Below the pieces are notes generated by a model that made no database searches, was not told where the DNA came from, and was given only the letters and a program-made list of their open reading frames with translations. Below, one piece after another: positions 1-7,507 of a stretch of 18,779 bases of DNA; position 1 is the stretch's first letter, and each line of letters starts with the position of its first letter. The position numbers and the translations under genes were made by a program. Source of the DNA: CAG-791 sp963650385 (lineage in GTDB: Bacteria > Bacillota > Clostridia > Lachnospirales > Lachnospiraceae); the NCBI GenBank assembly GCA_963650385.1, contig CAVJLL010000045.1:1-18779 (forward strand), in the 5' to 3' direction.

Positions 1-14
1 ATGCTTGCATTAAC

Positions 15-107
15 GAGCCCATTTTTGCAAATTTATTTGGCGAGAACGCCACATTCGCAAAAGGAAAGCTGCGTAGCAGCGCTTTTGCGAATGGGCTCTG
101 AATAGTT
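15..107 (+). repeat. Intergenic palindromic repeat element downstream of leuC
   Basis: A perfect 12-bp inverted repeat (CATTCGCAAAAG at 52-63, CTTTTGCGAATG at 82-93) encloses a smaller 5-bp stem (GCTGC 68-72, GCAGC 76-80). An outer pair, GAGCCCAT at 15-22 and ATGGGCTC at 91-98, can also form. The right-hand end (84-107, TTTGCGAATGGGCT then CTGAATAGTT) recurs with only two mismatches at 16747-16770. No T-tract follows the stem on the minus strand, so a classical leuC terminator is not supported. It is best described as a dispersed intergenic palindrome. It may still act as an RNA 3' stabiliser or weak terminator for the leuC message. Confidence 0.7.
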
Positions 108-109
108 CC

Positions 110-1369
110 TCAATATGCACTCGGATCTGCAATGACACCGGCGATGGCCGATGCCGCCGCGGTGGCCGGGCTTGCCAGATAGATCTCCGATGTGGTGTCG
201 CCCATACGGCCCACAAAGTTCCGGTTGGTCGTCGATACGCACCGCTCTCCGGCCGCCAGAATTCCCATGTAGCCGCCAAGACACGGTCCGCAGGTCGGCG
301 TGGAAACGACAGCACCTGCCTCGAGGAAGGTCTCGATGAGTCCCTCCTTCAGGGCCTGCATGTAAATGGCATTGGTCGCCGGAATGATGATGCAGCGCAT
401 GCCCTCTGCGATATGGTGTCCCTTCAGAATGGCTGCTGCGGTGCGAAGGTCCTCGATGCGTCCGTTCGTGCAGGAGCCGATCACAACCTGGTCGATCCGG
501 ATTTCCGGAATCTCATCAAAGGTTCTGGCGTTTTCCGGCAGGTGCGGGAAGGAAACCGTGGGCTTAATGGCCGAAAGGTCGATTTCGTAGGTCTTCTCGT
601 ATTCGGCATCGGCATCGGCGGTGAAGATCACGCCCTCACCGGCGCCGTGCTCCTTCTCATAGGCCAGTGTCTTCTCATCCACAGGGAAAATACCGTTCTT
701 CCCGCCGGCTTCGATTGCCATGTTGGAGATGGTAAAACGGTCATCCATGGAGAGCTCTGCCACGCCGGGACCGGTAAACTCCATGGACTGATACAATGCA
801 CCGTCCACGCCGATCATACCGATGATATGCAGGATCACATCCTTGCCGCTGACCCATTTGGAGGGCTTGCCGGTCAGGTGGAACTGAATGGCGGAGGGAA
901 CCTTGAACCAGGCCTTTCCGGTTGCCATGCCGGCCGCCATATCCGTGGAGCCGACGCCCGTAGAGAATGCGCCCAGTGCGCCGTAGGTGCAGGTGTGCGA
1001 ATCGGCACCGATGATCACATCGCCGGGAGCCACCAGGCCCTTTTCCGGGAGGAGTGCATGCTCAATGCCCATCTGTCCCACTTCAAAATAGTTGGTGATT
1101 TTATTGCGGTGTGCGAACTCGCGCACGCACTTGCAGTTCTCTGCCGACTTGATGTCCTTGGCCGGCACGAAATGGTCGGGAACCAGTGCGATTTTATCCT
1201 TGTCAAATACCCCGTCCTTCTGAAACCGGTTCATCTCCTTGATGGCCACCGGCGCCGTAATGTCATTGCCCAGAACCAGATCAAGATCCGCCTCGATCAG
1301 CTGTCCGGCCTTGACCTCCGGAAGATTCGCACGGCGGGCGAGAATCTTCTGCGTCATCGTCATTCCCAT
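110..1369 (-). CDS. leuC: 3-isopropylmalate dehydratase large subunit
   Basis: Large subunit of isopropylmalate isomerase, an aconitase-family cytoplasmic enzyme that isomerises 2- to 3-isopropylmalate in leucine synthesis, working with the small subunit LeuD. The 419-residue length fits the shorter (type 2, archaeal-like) LeuC class. The [4Fe-4S] ligands are visible as Cys300 in GSCTNGR and Cys360/Cys363 in TPTCGPCLGG. The conserved GADSHTCTYGALGAFSTG block is at 121-138. The start is supported by AGGAG seven bases upstream. It follows ilvC in the same direction after 94 bases that contain a hairpin. No leuD begins in the 109 bases after it, which are occupied by a palindromic repeat, so LeuD must be encoded beyond the window or elsewhere. 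The family call is very secure. Homoaconitase-type activity cannot be excluded from sequence alone, but the ilv neighbours favour the leucine pathway. Confidence 0.96.
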   Translation of the reverse strand: MGMTMTQKILARRANLPEVKAGQLIEADLDLVLGNDITAPVAIKEMNRFQKDGVFDKDKIALVPDHFVPAKDIKSAENCKCVREFAHRNKITNYFEVGQMGIEHALLPEKGLVAPGDVIIGADSHTCTYGALGAFSTGVGSTDMAAGMATGKAWFKVPSAIQFHLTGKPSKWVSGKDVILHIIGMIGVDGALYQSMEFTGPGVAELSMDDRFTISNMAIEAGGKNGIFPVDEKTLAYEKEHGAGEGVIFTADADAEYEKTYEIDLSAIKPTVSFPHLPENARTFDEIPEIRIDQVVIGSCTNGRIEDLRTAAAILKGHHIAEGMRCIIIPATNAIYMQALKEGLIETFLEAGAVVSTPTCGPCLGGYMGILAAGERCVSTTNRNFVGRMGDTTSEIYLASPATAAASAIAGVIADPSAY

Positions 1370-1412
1370 AGCTTTTCTCCTGCTCTTTTTGCTAAGTCAT
1401 TGCATGAAATGA

Positions 1413-1437
1413 GGCAGGGGAGCCCTGCTCCTCTGCC
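1413..1437 (-). other. Hairpin between ilvC and leuC
   Basis: An 11-bp stem with one mismatch (GGCAGGGGAGC 1413-1423 and GCTCCTCTGCC 1427-1437) surrounds a 3-nt loop in the ilvC-leuC spacer. On the minus strand it is followed only by TCATTTCATG, too poor in T for a confident intrinsic terminator. It could partially terminate or protect the ilvC message so that leuC is expressed differently. Confidence 0.45.
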
Positions 1438-1463
1438 CCATTTACCAACTCTCATTCAGATTA

Positions 1464-2483
1464 TTAGTTGTTGATGAGCATCTCCGACTCATTGTTCCAG
1501 CTGTAGAGCTTGCGGATCTCTGCGCCGACCTTCTCGGACGGGTGAGCTGCCGCCTTCTTTCTCATTGCCTGGAAGTGGATCTTGCCGTTCTTCATATCCT
1601 GAATGAACTCGGATGCGAAGGTGCCGTCCTGGATATCGGAAAGAACCTGCTTCATTGCCTTCTTCACTTCCGGAGTAACGATCTTCGGGCCGGTTACATA
1701 ATCGCCGTACTCAGCAGTGTTGGAGATGGAGTAGCGCATGCCGGCAAATCCGGACTGATAGATCAGGTCAACGATAAGCTTCATCTCGTGGATGCACTCA
1801 AAGTATGCGTTGCGGGGATCATAGCCTGCCTCGCAGAGTGTCTCGAAGCCTGCCTGCATCAGTGCGCATACGCCGCCGCAAAGGACAGCCTGCTCGCCGA
1901 AGAGGTCGGTCTCAGTCTCGGTCTTGAAGGTGGTCTCCAGGATGCCTGCGCGTGCGCCGCCGATTGCTGCGCCGTATGCAAGAGCCTTATCCAGAGCCTT
2001 GCCGGTCGCATCCTGCTCAACGGCAACCAGCATCGGAGTTCCCTTGCCTGCCTCGTACTCGGAACGAACGGTGTGTCCCGGAGCCTTGGGAGCGATCATG
2101 GTAACATCGACATCTGCCGGAGGAACGATGAGCTTGTAGTTGATGTTGAAGCCGTGTGCGAACATCAGCATATCGCCGGCCTTGAGGTTCGGCTCTACAT
2201 CCTTCTTATACATATCAGCCTGCAGCTCATCGTTGATCAGGATCATGATGACATCCGACTGCTTCACCGCCTCAGCAGTGGGAAGGACCTTCAGTCCCTG
2301 TGCCTCAGCCTTTGCCTTGGACTTGGAGCCCTCGTACAGGCCGACTACAACGTCACATCCGGAATCCTTCAGATTCAGTGCATGTGCATGGCCCTGAGAG
2401 CCATAGCCGATTACACAGATCTTCTTTCCCTCGAGAAGAGAAAGATTGCAATCTTCCTGATAAAAAATTCTTGCTTCTGCCAT
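1464..2483 (-). CDS. ilvC: Ketol-acid reductoisomerase, class I
   Basis: Converts acetolactate or acetohydroxybutyrate to the dihydroxy-acid using Mg2+ and NAD(P)H, the second common step of valine and isoleucine synthesis. The 339 residues match the short class I form. The Rossmann motif GYGSQGHA is at 26-33 and the cofactor loop GLYEGSKSKAKA at 48-59; its serines fit an NADPH phosphate pocket, though cofactor choice is not proven. The catalytic core shows AHGFNI (109-114), PKAPGH (132-137), DLFGEQ with metal ligands Asp193/Glu197, Glu229 and Glu233, and SNTAEYG (254-260). The start is fixed by AGGAGG eight bases upstream. It is preceded by an ilvN/H paralogue (194-base spacer) and followed by leuC. 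The spacer holds a diverged copy of the window's CGAATG-type motif near 2622-2645 but no other recognised signal. Confidence 0.97.
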   Translation of the reverse strand: MAEARIFYQEDCNLSLLEGKKICVIGYGSQGHAHALNLKDSGCDVVVGLYEGSKSKAKAEAQGLKVLPTAEAVKQSDVIMILINDELQADMYKKDVEPNLKAGDMLMFAHGFNINYKLIVPPADVDVTMIAPKAPGHTVRSEYEAGKGTPMLVAVEQDATGKALDKALAYGAAIGGARAGILETTFKTETETDLFGEQAVLCGGVCALMQAGFETLCEAGYDPRNAYFECIHEMKLIVDLIYQSGFAGMRYSISNTAEYGDYVTGPKIVTPEVKKAMKQVLSDIQDGTFASEFIQDMKNGKIHFQAMRKKAAAHPSEKVGAEIRKLYSWNNESEMLINN

Positions 2484-2676
2484 TTCTGCATCCTCCTAAA
2501 CTGTAATGCATGTACTACTGTAGTAATGATTCCGCCCTCTCGTCCGTGACTCTGAACTGCTTCGAAGTCAAAGGGTCAAAGGCTTTATCTTCATCGGATC
2601 AGCCTGCCTTCTGCAATGGCTGTTCGAATGGATAACTGTGAACAATCAATGAGCACAATGGGCTGCAGCAGCCGGC

Positions 2677-3231
2677 TTACCAGTTGCCCGCTTTTCCGCT
2701 GTCGACAAGGTCCCCGTGCTCATCCAGGAAAATCACGTGATCCGAGCCTCTGGTAAGTCCTGCAATGCCGGTTCTGGCCAGCTCCAGAATCTCGTATCCA
2801 GCCAGGAGCCGCAGAAAGGCATCGATCTTGCCCTGGTTGCCGGTGATCTCAATGATCAGCGAGTCGGGCGCCACATCGACGATGTTGCCGCGGAAAATAT
2901 TGGTAAGAGCAATGACGCTCTCCCGCTTCACGTCATCAACGCGAACCTTTACCAATGCCAGCTCACGGTACACCGATTCCTCCGGCGGCAGCTCATGAAT
3001 AACGCGCACGTCGATGAGCTTGCGCACCTGCTTCTCGATCTGGTCGAGAACGTCATCGTCCCCCGAGGCCACAATCGTAATCCGTGTGTATTTCGGATCT
3101 GCCGTGACACCTGCCGTGATGGACTCAATGTTGTATCCGCGCCGGGAGAACAGCCCCGCAATGCGCGAAAGCACACCGGAGGTATTGTCCACCAGCAGCT
3201 GGAATGCCTTTTTATGCAATTCTTCCTGCAT
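2677..3231 (-). CDS. ilvN: Acetolactate synthase small (regulatory) subunit, paralogue 1
   Basis: Regulatory subunit that activates the ThDP-dependent large subunit IlvB and confers valine feedback inhibition. An N-terminal ACT domain (about 1-78) contains DNTSGVLSRIAGLFSRRGYN. Asn16, Gly19 and Asn34 align with the E. coli IlvH residues Asn11, Gly14 and Asn29 implicated in valine binding. A C-terminal ALS small-subunit domain (about 85-165) shows NIFRGNIVDV and GKIDAFL. I chose the ATG at 3231 (184 aa) because GGAG lies six bases upstream; in-frame ATGs at 3243 and 3255 have poorly spaced sites. It is the second such gene here, the other being at 4659-5144, and it has its own promoter at 3409-3437. 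It therefore probably heads an ilvN-ilvC(-leuC) unit. This copy is closer in motif to enterobacterial IlvH than its partner. Confidence 0.93.
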   Translation of the reverse strand: MQEELHKKAFQLLVDNTSGVLSRIAGLFSRRGYNIESITAGVTADPKYTRITIVASGDDDVLDQIEKQVRKLIDVRVIHELPPEESVYRELALVKVRVDDVKRESVIALTNIFRGNIVDVAPDSLIIEITGNQGKIDAFLRLLAGYEILELARTGIAGLTRGSDHVIFLDEHGDLVDSGKAGNW

Positions 3232-3408
3232 GATTTTCTCCATTCCTGCCGTCATTTCCTGCGATGGATCCCGGCCCGACTCCGGCCGCAGCGTCCGGAA
3301 CGGATTCCGAACCGGATTCCTGCACCGGCATACTGTACCCGGTCTTATGATACGTCAAACCTTGTGTTTTCCATATCATTTTCCTATCGCTTCTGGAAAT
3401 TGAAACCG

Positions 3409-3437
3409 ATTATAGTCTCCGCATTCTTAAAAAGCAA
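3409..3437 (-). promoter_or_regulatory. Sigma-A-type promoter for ilvN-ilvC-leuC
   Basis: On the minus strand a perfect -10 TATAAT (3409-3414) lies exactly 17 bp from a -35-like TTGCTT (3432-3437). The predicted start near 3402 leaves a leader of about 170 nt before the ilvN start at 3231. The leader shows no T-box consensus. It contains a direct repeat of CGGATTCC around 3301-3320 but no obvious terminator/antiterminator pair, so how branched-chain amino acids would control this unit is not visible. Confidence 0.6.
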
Positions 3438-3476
3438 CACGGAAACCCGCCAACTACGAAACAAGTATAGTCATAT

Positions 3477-3568
3477 CTTTTGCGAATGATTGCTGTACCA
3501 CGGGCTTGCTGTACAATCGTCCGTCGAATGGCGGATCCCGGCGGAGCTGTCCGCCGCTCTGTCATTCG
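3477..3568. repeat. CGAATG-bounded nested palindrome downstream of pilT
   Basis: Between the promoter at 3409-3437 and the pilT stop codon, the outer arms CGAATG (3525-3530) and CATTCG (3563-3568) enclose a perfect 7-bp stem CGGCGGA/TCCGCCG (3539-3545, 3550-3556). Its core GGCGGAGCTGTCCGC recurs at 9271-9285 between gpsA and tyrS. A CTTTTGCGAATG 12-mer at about 3478-3489 matches the arm of the repeat at 52-93. No T-tract follows on the minus strand, so it is not a standard terminator for pilT, although it may still mark that transcript's 3' end. Confidence 0.5.
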
Positions 3569-3582
3569 CCCGGCATGCGAAC

Positions 3583-4656
3583 CTACCTAGCACCCATGCG
3601 CAGACGCACCGCACCTGCATCCTGCGCATACTGCAGTGCCGTCTGCTCCGTGATGAGCCCGCGCTGATAGGCATCTGCCAAAGAGTCCTCCATGGACATC
3701 ATGCCCATCCGGCGGCTGGTCTGCAGGATGCCCGGGATCTGAAAGGTCTTATTGTCCCGGATCAGATTCCGAATCGCGGACGTGCAATGCATCACCTCAA
3801 AGCAGGCCATGCGACCGCTCCCGTCTGCCTTCGGCAGGAGTCTCTGCGACACCACCGACTCCAGCACCATGGACAGCTGCGTCCGGATCTGCTCCTTCTG
3901 CGACTCCGGGAACACGTCAATGATGCGGTTCACCGTGGAGGCCGCCCCCAGCGTATGAAGCGTAGAGAACACCAGATGTCCTGTCTCCGCTGCGGTCAGC
4001 GCCGTGCTGATGGTCTCGAGGTCCCGCATCTCCCCCAGCATGATCACATCCGGATCCTCACGCAGCGCCGCGCGAAGTCCTGCCGCAAAGCTCGAGGAAT
4101 CCAGCCCGATCTCCCGCTGGTCCACCAGCGACTGATCATGGCGGTAGAGATACTCAATCGGGTCCTCCAGCGTCAGGACATGGCAGTGCCTCGTCTCATT
4201 GATGCGCTGGATAAGTGCCGCAAGCGTCGTGGATTTTCCGGCTCCCGTCGGTCCCGTTACCAGGACCAGTCCCGCCTGTCTGCCTGTCAGCTCGATGACC
4301 GACTCCGGAACGCCCAGCTCCTCCGGGCGCGGTATGCTGCTGCTCATGATGCGGACCGCAATCGCAACCGACCCTCTTTGCCGGTAGGCATTGACGCGGA
4401 ACCGCCCGATCCTGGCAAGGCCGAAGGCAAAATCCACCTCTCCCTGTCTCCGAAAGGTCTCCGCATGCTCCTCGTCCATGATGCTCTCCAGAAGACGCCG
4501 TGTGTCCTCCGGCAGCAGCATCGTTTCCCCTTCCATCCGCGTCAGCTCATTGTTCACGCGCACAGCCGGAACCGTTCCGACCGTCAGATGAAGGTCGGAG
4601 GCGCCCAGGTCCTTGGCCTTTACCAGAAGGCTCTCCAGTTTCGGATCGATCTCCAT
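3583..4656 (-). CDS. pilT: PilT-type ATPase (type IV pilus retraction motor family)
   Basis: A cytoplasmic secretion-superfamily hexameric ATPase. PilT proteins depolymerise type IV pili during twitching motility. All hallmark elements are intact in 357 residues: an N-terminal PAS-like domain with ASDLHLTVG (19-27), Walker A GPTGAGKST (135-143), the Asp box TLEDPIEY (162-169), Walker B DVIMLGE (203-209), the His box HLVFSTLHT (227-235) and the PilT-typical AIRNLIRD (294-301). The start is supported by GAGGTG eight bases upstream. The gene begins two bases after the stop of the upstream ilvN paralogue, so it is probably co-transcribed with ilvB-ilvN. No pilin, PilB, PilC or prepilin peptidase gene is in the window, which makes the setting odd. 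It may serve a pilus encoded elsewhere. Family assignment is secure; the biological role here is not. Confidence 0.93.
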   Translation of the reverse strand: MEIDPKLESLLVKAKDLGASDLHLTVGTVPAVRVNNELTRMEGETMLLPEDTRRLLESIMDEEHAETFRRQGEVDFAFGLARIGRFRVNAYRQRGSVAIAVRIMSSSIPRPEELGVPESVIELTGRQAGLVLVTGPTGAGKSTTLAALIQRINETRHCHVLTLEDPIEYLYRHDQSLVDQREIGLDSSSFAAGLRAALREDPDVIMLGEMRDLETISTALTAAETGHLVFSTLHTLGAASTVNRIIDVFPESQKEQIRTQLSMVLESVVSQRLLPKADGSGRMACFEVMHCTSAIRNLIRDNKTFQIPGILQTSRRMGMMSMEDSLADAYQRGLITEQTALQYAQDAGAVRLRMGAR

Positions 4657-4658
4657 CG

Positions 4659-5144
4659 CTATGACACCTCACTGCATTTGGGCACTGCCAGCGTTCCCGT
4701 TCTCGTGACCTCCACAATGGAAATGCTCCGGAATGTCTCCAGGAACATCCGGACCCTCTCCGGCGTATCACAGATCTGAATGGTCATCAGGTTCTTTGAC
4801 ATATCAATGATCTGCGCGCCCATGATGGAGCAGTTCTCCATGATATCCCGGCGGTTGTCGCGGTTATATTTAACCTTCAGGAGCATCAGCTCCCGGCTGA
4901 CCGCCTCATGCTCATCAAAGGTATTGACCTTGATGACATCGAGCTTTTTGTTCAGCTGCTTCTCCACCTGCTCCAGCGTCTTTTCTTCGCCGCTCGAAAC
5001 AATGATCATATGCGAAACCGACGGATCGTCTGTCTCGCCCACCGCCAGCGAATCAATATTAAAGCATCTTCTCCAGAACAGGCCTGCCACCTTGCACAGA
5101 ACACCTGCCCGGTTCTCTACCAGCACCGAGTAAATACGTTTCAT
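4659..5144 (-). CDS. ilvN: Acetolactate synthase small (regulatory) subunit, paralogue 2
   Basis: Second ACT-domain regulatory subunit of acetolactate synthase, 161 aa, directly downstream of ilvB and therefore its likely cognate partner. It starts MKRIYSVLVENRAGVL, which aligns without offset to E. coli IlvH. Asn11, Gly14 and Asn29, the valine-site positions, are all kept. The loop reads GLFWRRCFN where IlvH-type proteins have GLFSQRGYN, so Trp24 and Cys27 are unusual. The C-terminal domain shows MGAQIIDMSKNLMTIQI and ends near TRTGTLAVP. The start at 5144 was preferred over an upstream in-frame opening at 5285 because GGAAGGA sits four bases before it and family similarity begins there. It is followed two bases after its stop by pilT. 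Having two regulatory subunits and one large subunit suggests different effector control, which is an inference. Confidence 0.93.
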   Translation of the reverse strand: MKRIYSVLVENRAGVLCKVAGLFWRRCFNIDSLAVGETDDPSVSHMIIVSSGEEKTLEQVEKQLNKKLDVIKVNTFDEHEAVSRELMLLKVKYNRDNRRDIMENCSIMGAQIIDMSKNLMTIQICDTPERVRMFLETFRSISIVEVTRTGTLAVPKCSEVS

Positions 5145-5259
5145 TCGTTCCTTCCCATCCTGCGGATGCGCATAAATTCCCGCAGCACATCCATCGGCTG
5201 CACCGCCGTCTTTCCCTGCGTTTTTCCTGTCCCGGCCCCCTGCCGGCCTTATTCCGGCT

Positions 5260-6963
5260 CTATGCCAGCTGCTCCGGAGCCACATCCACCTCCATCAGAA
5301 CCGATGCGGTGTCCGAAAGGAAGCGGTCAATTGCCTCTGCCGTCTCCGATCTGTCCGCAAGGCGGATGAAATCCATGTCGTAGCTCTCCGTCAGCTTATC
5401 CAGATGCGGATACTCTCCCAGATCCACTACAGAAAACCGGTCCTGGAGATTTAAGTGCTGGTACTGGCGCACGAGCCCGAGCGAACGGTTTTTGAGAACA
5501 ATGATTTTCGCAGGAATCCCGTACTGCTGCATGGTGGCAAGCTCCATCATAGTCATCTGGAAGCCGCCGTCGCCGCAGACAGCAATGACCTGCCGGTCCG
5601 GCGCTGCGAGCTTGGCCCCCATGGCAGCCGGAACCGCGTACCCCATGGTGCCCATGCCGCCGCTGGTAAGGAAGCGCCCCTCGCGGATGACAACGTTGGC
5701 GCAGCTCCAGAGCTGGTTCTGTCCGACATCCGCGACATACACGGCGTCCTTATCCAACCGGAGCGAGAGCTCCCGCAGGAAAGCCGCAGGATCGATTCCG
5801 TCCCCTGCCGCGGCGCGGCGGGCGTCTGCCTCACTCCGTGCCTTGTCTCTTGCCTCATCCAGAAGGCTTCTCCAGGGCGCAAAGCGCTCCGGCATCAGCA
5901 GAAGGCTCCGGTCGTCCTTCTTCTCTTCGGATTCCGAACCTGCCGCAGAGCCTTCCCTTTCCGCGCGGCCCAGCTCCAGAAACTTATCAAAAATATGAGC
6001 GATATCCCCGACCAGCGGAATCGATGCCCCTGCGTTCTTGCCGATCTCGGCAGGATCCACGTCGATGTGCACTAGGATCTTATTCTCTGTAATCAGATCC
6101 GGCTGGGAAATGGAGCGGTCCGCCACTCGGGCGCCGACCATCAGGATCATGTCCGCCTCGTTCATGGCGCGGTTTCCGTATTTTTGCCCGTTGTTGCCCA
6201 CCATGCCGTAGAACATCGGATCCTCAGTCGGAAAAACGCCGAGTCCCATCATGGTGCAGACAGCAGGAATTCCGAACATTTCGGCAAACTCCTGCACCTG
6301 GCGCTGCGCATGCGAAAGATGCACACCGCCGCCGACGCACAGAATCGGGCGCTTCGCATGGGAAAGCTCCGAAAGGACCTTGCGGATCTGTACCGCATGG
6401 CCTTCCACGGTCGGCTTGTAGGTCCGCATGGAGATGGTCTTCGGATATTCAAACCGGCGGACAGACTGCTGCTGTATGTCAAAGGGCAGATCGATCAGGA
6501 CCGGTCCCGGGCGTCCTGTTCCTGCAATGTAAAAGGCTTCCTTAAGGATCCGCGGGATCTCCTGAGCGCTGCGCACAATGTAGCTGTACTTGACGAAGGA
6601 CTCCACCGCGCCGGAAATGTCCGCCTCCTGAAAGACGTCGCCGCCCACCTGGTTGGAGTTCACCTGTCCGGTGATGCAGACCATGGGAATGCTGTCCGCA
6701 AAGGCCGTCGCAATTCCGGTGATCAGATTCTCCGCCCCGGGGCCGCTGGTTACTGCTACAACGCCGGTCTTGCCGGTGATTCTGGTATAGCCGCTGGCGG
6801 CATGCGCCGCACTCTGCTCCTGCCGGACCAGAATGGTGCGGATATCCGACTTTAATATGCTGTCATAGAAGGGAACAATTGCAACGCCGGGATACCCGAA
6901 TACGTATTCCACCTTCTCCTCTTCCAGACATTTTATGATTGCATCTGCACCGTTCATGCTCAC
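5260..6963 (-). CDS. ilvB: Acetolactate synthase large (catalytic) subunit
   Basis: ThDP-, Mg2+- and FAD-dependent synthase that condenses pyruvate with pyruvate or 2-oxobutyrate, the committed step of valine, leucine and isoleucine synthesis. In 567 residues the three domains are visible: an N-terminal PYR domain with catalytic Glu49 in RQEQSAAHAASGYTR, a central FAD/Rossmann domain (about 190-330), and a C-terminal PP domain with the ThDP motif GDGGF (464-468) through Asn492 in LKNRSLGLVRQYQ. The common LGMVRQWQ has become LGLVRQYQ. A charged, low-complexity linker (about 332-358) joins the central and C-terminal domains. I use the GTG start at 6963 because AAGGA lies nine bases upstream; the ATG two codons later would be too far from it. 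The AHAS anabolic type is favoured over catabolic AlsS because of the FAD region, the neighbouring regulatory subunit and ilvC. A 115-base spacer with no clear signal separates it from ilvN. Confidence 0.95.
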   Translation of the reverse strand: MSMNGADAIIKCLEEEKVEYVFGYPGVAIVPFYDSILKSDIRTILVRQEQSAAHAASGYTRITGKTGVVAVTSGPGAENLITGIATAFADSIPMVCITGQVNSNQVGGDVFQEADISGAVESFVKYSYIVRSAQEIPRILKEAFYIAGTGRPGPVLIDLPFDIQQQSVRRFEYPKTISMRTYKPTVEGHAVQIRKVLSELSHAKRPILCVGGGVHLSHAQRQVQEFAEMFGIPAVCTMMGLGVFPTEDPMFYGMVGNNGQKYGNRAMNEADMILMVGARVADRSISQPDLITENKILVHIDVDPAEIGKNAGASIPLVGDIAHIFDKFLELGRAEREGSAAGSESEEKKDDRSLLLMPERFAPWRSLLDEARDKARSEADARRAAAGDGIDPAAFLRELSLRLDKDAVYVADVGQNQLWSCANVVIREGRFLTSGGMGTMGYAVPAAMGAKLAAPDRQVIAVCGDGGFQMTMMELATMQQYGIPAKIIVLKNRSLGLVRQYQHLNLQDRFSVVDLGEYPHLDKLTESYDMDFIRLADRSETAEAIDRFLSDTASVLMEVDVAPEQLA

Positions 6964-7043
6964 GTTATCGTATCCTTCTCTATGTTTGTCGGTTAACGCC
7001 AGCCGGTGACGGGTCCTGACTGGCGCCGGTACTGTAACTTAAC

Positions 7044-7382
7044 TTACTTCCCCATCAGCTTTGCCAGGGGCTCCAGGATCGACTGCAGATCCTGAATGGA
7101 CTCGTTCAGGGAATCCACATCAAGGCTCCCCAGGGAGCTGCCAGAGATTCCTTCTGCCACAACACCCTTTACGCTCTCGGAGATGGTGCTGACGCCGTCA
7201 TAAATCTGCTGCGTCTGCTCGGCCATCTGGCTCACCTGATCCATGGTGCTCTGTGCCTGATCCAGCGTCTTCACCATGCGCGGCACGATGAGTACGAAGG
7301 ATACGAGCAGCACGGCCGCGCATACCACGCTTGCTGCTGCTATCACCTTAAGATATCTGCTGTTCTTATTGTCTTCCTGCAT
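7044..7382 (-). CDS. Small membrane-anchored coiled-coil protein, unknown function
   Basis: 112 residues. A charged cytoplasmic N-terminus (about 1-11) is followed by one hydrophobic segment (about 12-33), then an extracellular heptad-like region rich in Gln, Ser and Asp with the hydrophobic spacing of a coiled coil (about 36-110). The start is well supported by GGGAGG five bases upstream. I do not recognise a named family. The architecture resembles small membrane-tethered proteins with methyl-accepting or DUF948-like helical tails. It sits between the lipoprotein gene and ilvB, all on one strand, and the pair (lipoprotein plus anchored helix) may function together at the cell surface. The 80 bases after it contain a 6-bp inverted repeat (CGCCAG/CTGGCG) without a T-tract. 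Confidence 0.75.
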   Translation of the reverse strand: MQEDNKNSRYLKVIAAASVVCAAVLLVSFVLIVPRMVKTLDQAQSTMDQVSQMAEQTQQIYDGVSTISESVKGVVAEGISGSSLGSLDVDSLNESIQDLQSILEPLAKLMGK

Positions 7383-7507
7383 GTTTACCTCCCATGCCGC
7401 TGCCTTTCAGCGGCAGCCTGATAAGAATTTCGCGTAATTATTCAACACCCATCTCGAATTTGCTTCGCAAATCCTCGATGTGGCTGGCCAGAGGCTCTCC
7501 GATAGGC

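Noticed and set aside
413..1474. Long plus-strand open frames opposite leuC, ilvC, pilT, der, tyrS and the ATPase (up to 624 codons)
   Set aside because: They are antisense to genes with complete family motifs and show no recognisable protein features. High GC third positions readily create such shadows.
3212..3379. A 55-codon minus-strand frame in the ilvN leader, starting MIWKTQGLTY and overlapping the ilvN start, as a possible leader peptide
   Set aside because: Its AGGA is only two bases from the ATG. The frame has no run of Leu, Ile or Val codons, and no paired attenuator stems are visible.
5145..5259. Short frame MDVLREFMRIRRMGRNE between ilvB and ilvN
   Set aside because: Seventeen codons with no proper ribosome binding site, overlapping the ilvN start. 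Nothing beyond chance supports it.
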